Below, piece by piece: positions 60,411 through 64,000 of a stretch of 64,000 nt of DNA. Source of the DNA: Desulfuromusa sp. (GTDB taxonomy: Bacteria > Desulfobacterota > Desulfuromonadia > Desulfuromonadales > Geopsychrobacteraceae); assembly GCA_021647765.1 (NCBI GenBank), contig JAKIUD010000005.1, positions 1 to 64,000 of the forward strand, read 5' to 3'. Numbering within the stretch: the stretch's first letter is position 1; each line of letters starts with the position of its first letter. The translations under genes and the position numbers were made by a program. Under the pieces are notes generated by a model. It did no database searches, had not been told where the DNA came from, and saw only the letters and a program-made list of their open reading frames with translations.

Positions 60411-61083
60411 TTTTTTTTTGCATCTCGTTTTTCTGATAATCAAAAGCAGTACAAAAATGAGCTATAAAACGTTTTTTGGCTTCTACCATATTTACAGTAT
60501 GATCCAGCTCTCGACTCAAAGAAGTGACCACTTCATTTGGCCGGCCACAAGGGACAATCAGGGCAAAAGATTCCAGGGAATTATTTAAATTCAGGGCAAT
60601 TCCGTGTGAAGAAACCCATTTTTTGAGCGCAATACCGAAGCTACAGATTTTTTGTCCTTCAACCCAGACTCCAGGCTCCCCATCCTTCAAATAACCCACG
60701 ACGTTGTAGTCAGCTAACAAACTTATCACAACATTCAAAAATTGATTAGCAAACCAGCGCAAATCCCTTTTCTTTAACTGAATAATGGGATAGACAACCA
60801 GTTGTCCAGGTTCATGAGCCGTTGCCAAACCACCCCGATTTATTTTTTGCACAGTGATTCCGCGTGCAGAAAATATCTTTTCTGGATAATGCAAATCTGC
60901 CTGAGTAGCACGTCGACCAAGAGTGACCGTATTCGGATGTTCCACAAAAACCAGGGTATCGGCTCCCTTGCCAGAAACTCTTGCTTGAACCATTTCGGCC
61001 TGACGGTCAAAAGCCAGCTGATAATCGGTTAATCCCCAATCTTCAACCTTAAGAGGAGTACTGTTTTGCTTAATTATGCTCAT
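60406..61083 (-). CDS. lipB: Octanoyl-ACP:protein N-octanoyltransferase LipB
   Basis: 225 residues. NRGGLATAHEPGQLVVYPI is the substrate-site R-G-G-x6-H-x-P-G-Q block; the catalytic lysine is in FGIALKKWVSSHGIALN and the catalytic cysteine in LIVPCGRPNEVV. It transfers octanoate from ACP to lipoyl domains. Its start is 3 bases after the dehydrogenase stop. Its own stop lies within the end of a repeat element, so the last residues may be repeat-derived. Confidence 0.95.
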   Translation of the reverse strand: MSIIKQNSTPLKVEDWGLTDYQLAFDRQAEMVQARVSGKGADTLVFVEHPNTVTLGRRATQADLHYPEKIFSARGITVQKINRGGLATAHEPGQLVVYPIIQLKKRDLRWFANQFLNVVISLLADYNVVGYLKDGEPGVWVEGQKICSFGIALKKWVSSHGIALNLNNSLESFALIVPCGRPNEVVTSLSRELDHTVNMVEAKKRFIAHFCTAFDYQKNEMQKKT

Positions 61084-61086
61084 TAA

Positions 61087-62631
61087 TTACTGATTCCTGC
61101 CATCTTGCAACTCTGATGGCAATAATTGGTTAGAGAAATTTTGATAGCAAACTGGTCGCAAAAAACGGTTGATTGCAGTCGTTCCTACAGAACTAAAGCG
61201 ACTGTCTGTGCTCGCAGGGTATGGGCCGCCATGATTCATGGCACGACAAACCTCGACCCCGGTTGGAAAATCATTTAAAATTAAACGTCCAGCTTTTTTC
61301 TCCAGAACAGTAAATAACCTGCGACAAAAATCTTCTTCATTGAGCGTAGCATGAACAGTTGCAGAGAGTTGTCCTGATAAGTTTTCCGCTAAAATCAACA
61401 TCTGCTCCTGTGATTCACATTGCACCACAACTGAGGAGGGGCCAAAAACTTCTTCACTGATATGTGGATTAAGGAGAAAATCATCCGCAGTAAGAAACAA
61501 TAAAGCAGGCAAAGCGAAACAATCAATGTCTGATTGAGAAGCGCCCCCTGCAACCTGATTTACCCCTTGAATCGTCGTCAATCGTTTCAACTTGTCATTG
61601 TAGTTCTGCTTGATCCCAACATGCAACATCGGGAGAGGGTTCATCCTTTCCAGACGATTCTTCACATTCTGCACAAAGGCATCCAGGTCTCTCCCTTTGA
61701 CTGCGAACAACAGGCCGGGTTGAGTACAGAATTGCCCTACACCCAACGTCAATGACTCAGCATATTTCTGAACTAATATTTGACCATTCTCCTTGAGCGC
61801 TTGCGGCAGAAGAAATATCGGATTCACACTTCCCATCTCTGCAAACACAGGAATCGGTTCCGAGCGAGCAGCTGCCAGATCAAACAAAGCACGACCACCA
61901 GTTTGGGATCCGGTAAAAGCAACCACTTTTATCTGCGGATGTGTCACCAGAGCAGTTCCTACGTCATGACCGCTCCCTTGAATCATAGAGAAAACCCCAT
62001 CAGGCAAACCGGTTTTTATCACCGCCTGTTGGATTGCCCGCCCTGCCAATTCCGAGGTTCCAGGATGAGCGGGATGTCCTTTTACAACAACCGGACATCC
62101 AGCTGCGAGAGCCGAAGCCGTATCGCCACCAGCAACAGAAAAGGCAAGTGGAAAGTTACTGGCGCCAAAAATGGCAACCGGGCCAATAGGAATCTGGGTG
62201 AGACGCAAATCAGGTTTGGGTAATGGCTGTCGCTCAGGGATAGCTTGATCAATTTGCAGCAGTTTATAAGCATCTTCTTGGACTAACTGCGCAAACATTT
62301 TTAATTGATTAACGGTGCGTCCGAGTTCGCCCTCAAGACGTGGCAGAGGTAATCCAGTTTCCAGATTTGCCCTTTTAATAATTAAATTTTTCAGATTTAA
62401 TAATTCATCAGCAATTGTATCCAGCAATTCAGCCCGCTTTAAGCCACTGGTTTGTCTGAAATCAGCAAAATCCTGCTCAGCCAGATTGGCGGCGACAGCA
62501 ACATCTTCACGACCACCTTCGCTGAATTCACCCTCCAGGGGTTCACCTGTTACTGGATTAACCGCTCGAAACGTTTCATTGCTGGACGCATGAAAGTTAG
62601 CAGAAATAAGATGTTGACCAGTCAGTCGCAT
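61087..62631 (-). CDS. Aldehyde dehydrogenase, alpha-ketoglutaric semialdehyde type
   Basis: 514 residues. The catalytic glutamate is in PVFAEMGSVNPIFLLP and the cysteine in LGVGQFCTQPGLLF; the Rossmann region has VAFTGSQTGGRALFDLA. ANFHASSNETFRAVNPVTGEPLEGEFSEGG and FPTGVEVCRAMNHGGPYPASTDSRFSSVGT are typical of the ketoglutarate (2,5-dioxovalerate) semialdehyde group of NADP+ enzymes, so sugar-acid or hydroxyproline breakdown is possible. Other pathway genes are not adjacent, so the substrate is inferred from similarity alone. Confidence 0.85.
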   Translation of the reverse strand: MRLTGQHLISANFHASSNETFRAVNPVTGEPLEGEFSEGGREDVAVAANLAEQDFADFRQTSGLKRAELLDTIADELLNLKNLIIKRANLETGLPLPRLEGELGRTVNQLKMFAQLVQEDAYKLLQIDQAIPERQPLPKPDLRLTQIPIGPVAIFGASNFPLAFSVAGGDTASALAAGCPVVVKGHPAHPGTSELAGRAIQQAVIKTGLPDGVFSMIQGSGHDVGTALVTHPQIKVVAFTGSQTGGRALFDLAAARSEPIPVFAEMGSVNPIFLLPQALKENGQILVQKYAESLTLGVGQFCTQPGLLFAVKGRDLDAFVQNVKNRLERMNPLPMLHVGIKQNYNDKLKRLTTIQGVNQVAGGASQSDIDCFALPALLFLTADDFLLNPHISEEVFGPSSVVVQCESQEQMLILAENLSGQLSATVHATLNEEDFCRRLFTVLEKKAGRLILNDFPTGVEVCRAMNHGGPYPASTDSRFSSVGTTAINRFLRPVCYQNFSNQLLPSELQDGRNQ

Positions 62632-62672
62632 ATCTTTCCCTCCACAGAGTACGAATCTAAAATCTCCGGGCC

Positions 62673-62708
62673 AAACTAAAAGAGGCTAACCACCGCTGGC
62701 TAACCTCT
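62673..62708 (-). terminator. Terminator between tRNA-Val and the aldehyde dehydrogenase
   Basis: An 11-base stem with two G-U pairs (62698-62708 with 62681-62691), a 6-base loop and a TTTTAGTTT tail on the minus strand, about 10 bases after the tRNA 3' end. Confidence 0.7.
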
Positions 62709-62718
62709 TGTTTTTTAT

Positions 62719-62793
62719 TGGTGGGCGGTACTGGGATCGAACCAGTGACCCTTCGCGTGTGAGGCGAATGCTCTCCCGCTGAGCTAACCGCCC
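62719..62793 (-). tRNA. tRNA-Val(CAC) with encoded CCA
   Basis: The minus strand from 62793 reads GGGCGGTTAGCTCAGCGGGA and pairs its first seven bases with the 3' CCGCCC before an encoded CCA (62719-62721). D-loop AGCTCAGCGGGAGAGC, anticodon arm TTCGC-CTCACAC-GCGAA with anticodon CAC, and T-arm GGTTCGATCC are all regular. It reads GUG valine codons. Confidence 0.96.
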
Positions 62794-62829
62794 TGATAGT
62801 AAATTTTATAACAATAACTGGCTGAGGTG

Positions 62830-63600
62830 TCAATGAGAGTGTGCTGCAAAGAAGTCTTCAATTCGTTCCATTGTCCCTGTTCGGGGAAATAATGAGGCAA
62901 AGGCTCCCAGTTCCATAACTTGTCCGTTTGTTACACAAACATTTTCTGAGGCGTTGAGGAGTTTCTTCGCCAAATGAAGTGCCATCGGTGGCTGGTGGGC
63001 AATCTGTTCAGCGTATTTCCGCACCAACGGCATAAACTGATCCGCTGGATAGACCTGCTCGACCAGTTTCATTTGTAATGCTTCTTCTGCCGAATAGGTT
63101 CGCGAGGTCATAAATATCTCTTTCGCCTTATTTATCCCGACCAACCGTGGTAATTTTTGTGTCCCACAAAAACCGGTAATGATTCCAAGTTTAGCTCCAG
63201 GATGAGCAATTTTAAGTCGATCACTGGCAATTCTGATATCACATGCCAGAGCCAAGTCACACCCACCCCCCATGGTAATACCATTCAAAGCACCAATAAT
63301 TGGCTTTTTGGAAGCTTCGATCTGGTCAAACAGCCGATTCCCCAATTGAGAAAATTTCCAGCCGTCAATGGAGCTAAAGTCCTTCATTTCAGCGATATTC
63401 GCACCCACGGCAAAGCTTTCACCCGGATCACCGGTTAAAACAATACACCCAACTGTAGAATCAGCTTCCAGAACATCTAGCGCATCACGCAGTTCGTGGA
63501 TACATTCACTATGCAGAGTATTAAAACGCTGCCCATTGTCCAAAAACAGATAACCAACCCCGTTAGTCTTCTCAGTGTGCAACAATTGCCAATCACTCAT
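62830..63600 (-). CDS. Crotonase-fold (enoyl-CoA hydratase/isomerase family) protein lacking both usual catalytic glutamates
   Basis: 256 residues from ATG 63600. The crotonase fold is clear: SFAVGANIAEM, ALNGITMGGGCDLALACDIRIAS and FCGTQKLPRLVGINKAKEIFMTS. At the two positions that are catalytic Glu in enoyl-CoA hydratase it has D115 (GGGCDLA) and G135 (HPGAKLG), so ordinary hydratase activity is doubtful; another crotonase-family reaction is possible. The frame extends to 63648 into the next gene; 63600 gives the normal start. It begins 4 bases after the end of a second crotonase gene. Confidence 0.88.
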   Translation of the reverse strand: MSDWQLLHTEKTNGVGYLFLDNGQRFNTLHSECIHELRDALDVLEADSTVGCIVLTGDPGESFAVGANIAEMKDFSSIDGWKFSQLGNRLFDQIEASKKPIIGALNGITMGGGCDLALACDIRIASDRLKIAHPGAKLGIITGFCGTQKLPRLVGINKAKEIFMTSRTYSAEEALQMKLVEQVYPADQFMPLVRKYAEQIAHQPPMALHLAKKLLNASENVCVTNGQVMELGAFASLFPRTGTMERIEDFFAAHSH

Positions 63601-63604
63601 CAGC

Positions 63605-64000
63605 TTATTTTCCAGTGAAACGGGGCTTACGCTTTTCAATAAATGCACTCATCCCCTCTTTTTGATCATCAGTTGAAAAGCACACAGCAAAAGCATCCCG
63701 TTCCATTTTGCAAGCAGCTGGCAGGTTAATATCATAACCTGTATCGATCACTTCTTTCCCCATTTGCAGTGATAACAAACCATAGTTACAAATTTTCTGC
63801 AGCTGCTGCAAGACATCCTCCTGTAAACTTTCCTGAGGGAAAAGCTGATTCACCAACCCGATTCGCAATGCTTCCTCAGCAGAAACGACATTTCCGGTAA
63901 AAAGGAGTTCTTTCGCTCGGGCTTTTCCAATCAGTCGCGGTAAGCGTTGCGTGCCACCAAAGGCGGGTAAAACACCATAGCAGAGTTCTCGAAAACCAAA
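63605..64000 (-). CDS. Enoyl-CoA hydratase/isomerase family protein, N-terminus beyond the window
   Basis: The last 131 residues of a crotonase-fold protein. FRELCYGVLPAFGGTQRLPRLIGKARAKELLFTG carries the glutamate of the P-E-x-x-x-G motif (here R-E-L), unlike the downstream copy; VVSAEEALRIGLVNQLFP and the tail CFSTDDQKEGMSAFIEKRKPRFTGK are typical of short-chain enoyl-CoA hydratases. The start lies past the right edge. Its stop is 4 bases before the next crotonase gene. Confidence 0.88.
   Translation of the reverse strand, partial: FGFRELCYGVLPAFGGTQRLPRLIGKARAKELLFTGNVVSAEEALRIGLVNQLFPQESLQEDVLQQLQKICNYGLLSLQMGKEVIDTGYDINLPAACKMERDAFAVCFSTDDQKEGMSAFIEKRKPRFTGK

Overview
The window looks like a chromosomal segment of a Desulfuromonadales-type bacterium (Geobacter/Desulfuromonas/Pelobacter relatives). 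The evidence is gene content and order rather than a database match: the run DUF177-rpmF-plsX-fabH-fabD-fabG-acpP-fabF-rpiB-glyA-dCMP deaminase-nrdR-ribD-ribE-ribBA-ribH-nusB, a PATAN/DUF4388 protein beside CheY-like receivers, a minor-pilin plus PilY1 operon behind a sigma-54-type promoter, and aconitase B. Base composition looks moderately AT-rich. Most of the window is housekeeping; no prophage, CRISPR array or rRNA was seen.

Layout. 1-2.3 kb: end of an IS1595-type transposase, a DUF3783-like protein and an orphan radical SAM protein. 2.3-15.6 kb: one long minus-strand series of riboflavin, one-carbon/nucleotide and fatty-acid/phospholipid genes, with a clear sigma-70 promoter at its head and small hairpins between several genes. 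15.7-23.8 kb: mazG, fxsA, murJ, rpsT, then holA-lptE-leuS and infA. 23.8-28.9 kb: two stand-alone receivers, a DUF4388 protein, ugd, galE and the relic of a second ugd.

29-41.7 kb is the accessory, rearranged part: a ComEA-like secreted protein, a ribbon-helix-helix antitoxin whose MazF partner is cut off after about six codons, a truncated pilY1 paralogue between direct repeats, then the intact type IV pilus operon fimT-pilW-pilV-pilX-small secreted protein-pilY1. A MazEF-type module with a likely autoregulated promoter follows, then a DUF4143 ATPase bracketed by palindromic repeats and an orphan sensor kinase.

41.8-64 kb: a translationally coupled ferredoxin-lipoprotein-HD protein-DedA module, an outer-membrane barrel, acnB with an operator-like palindrome over its promoter, a 1.1 kb region of inverted repeats around a tiny hydrophobic ORF, trmL, htpG, a rubrerythrin-like protein, a Bax-like glucosaminidase, a polysaccharide deacetylase, a RelA/SpoT-type protein with an intact hydrolase but degraded synthetase region, HIT, tlyA, an HDOD protein, an HSDL2-like dehydrogenase, an AIM24-type protein, lipB, a semialdehyde dehydrogenase, tRNA-Val(CAC) and two crotonase-fold genes, the second running off the window.

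The best second-look items are the inverted-repeat cassette with the 23-codon ORF (48.1-48.7 kb), the pilY1'/MazF' junction, the crotonase protein lacking both usual catalytic glutamates, the RSH protein with a dead synthetase, and the several families of short mobile repeats. None of these is proven here to be a new system.
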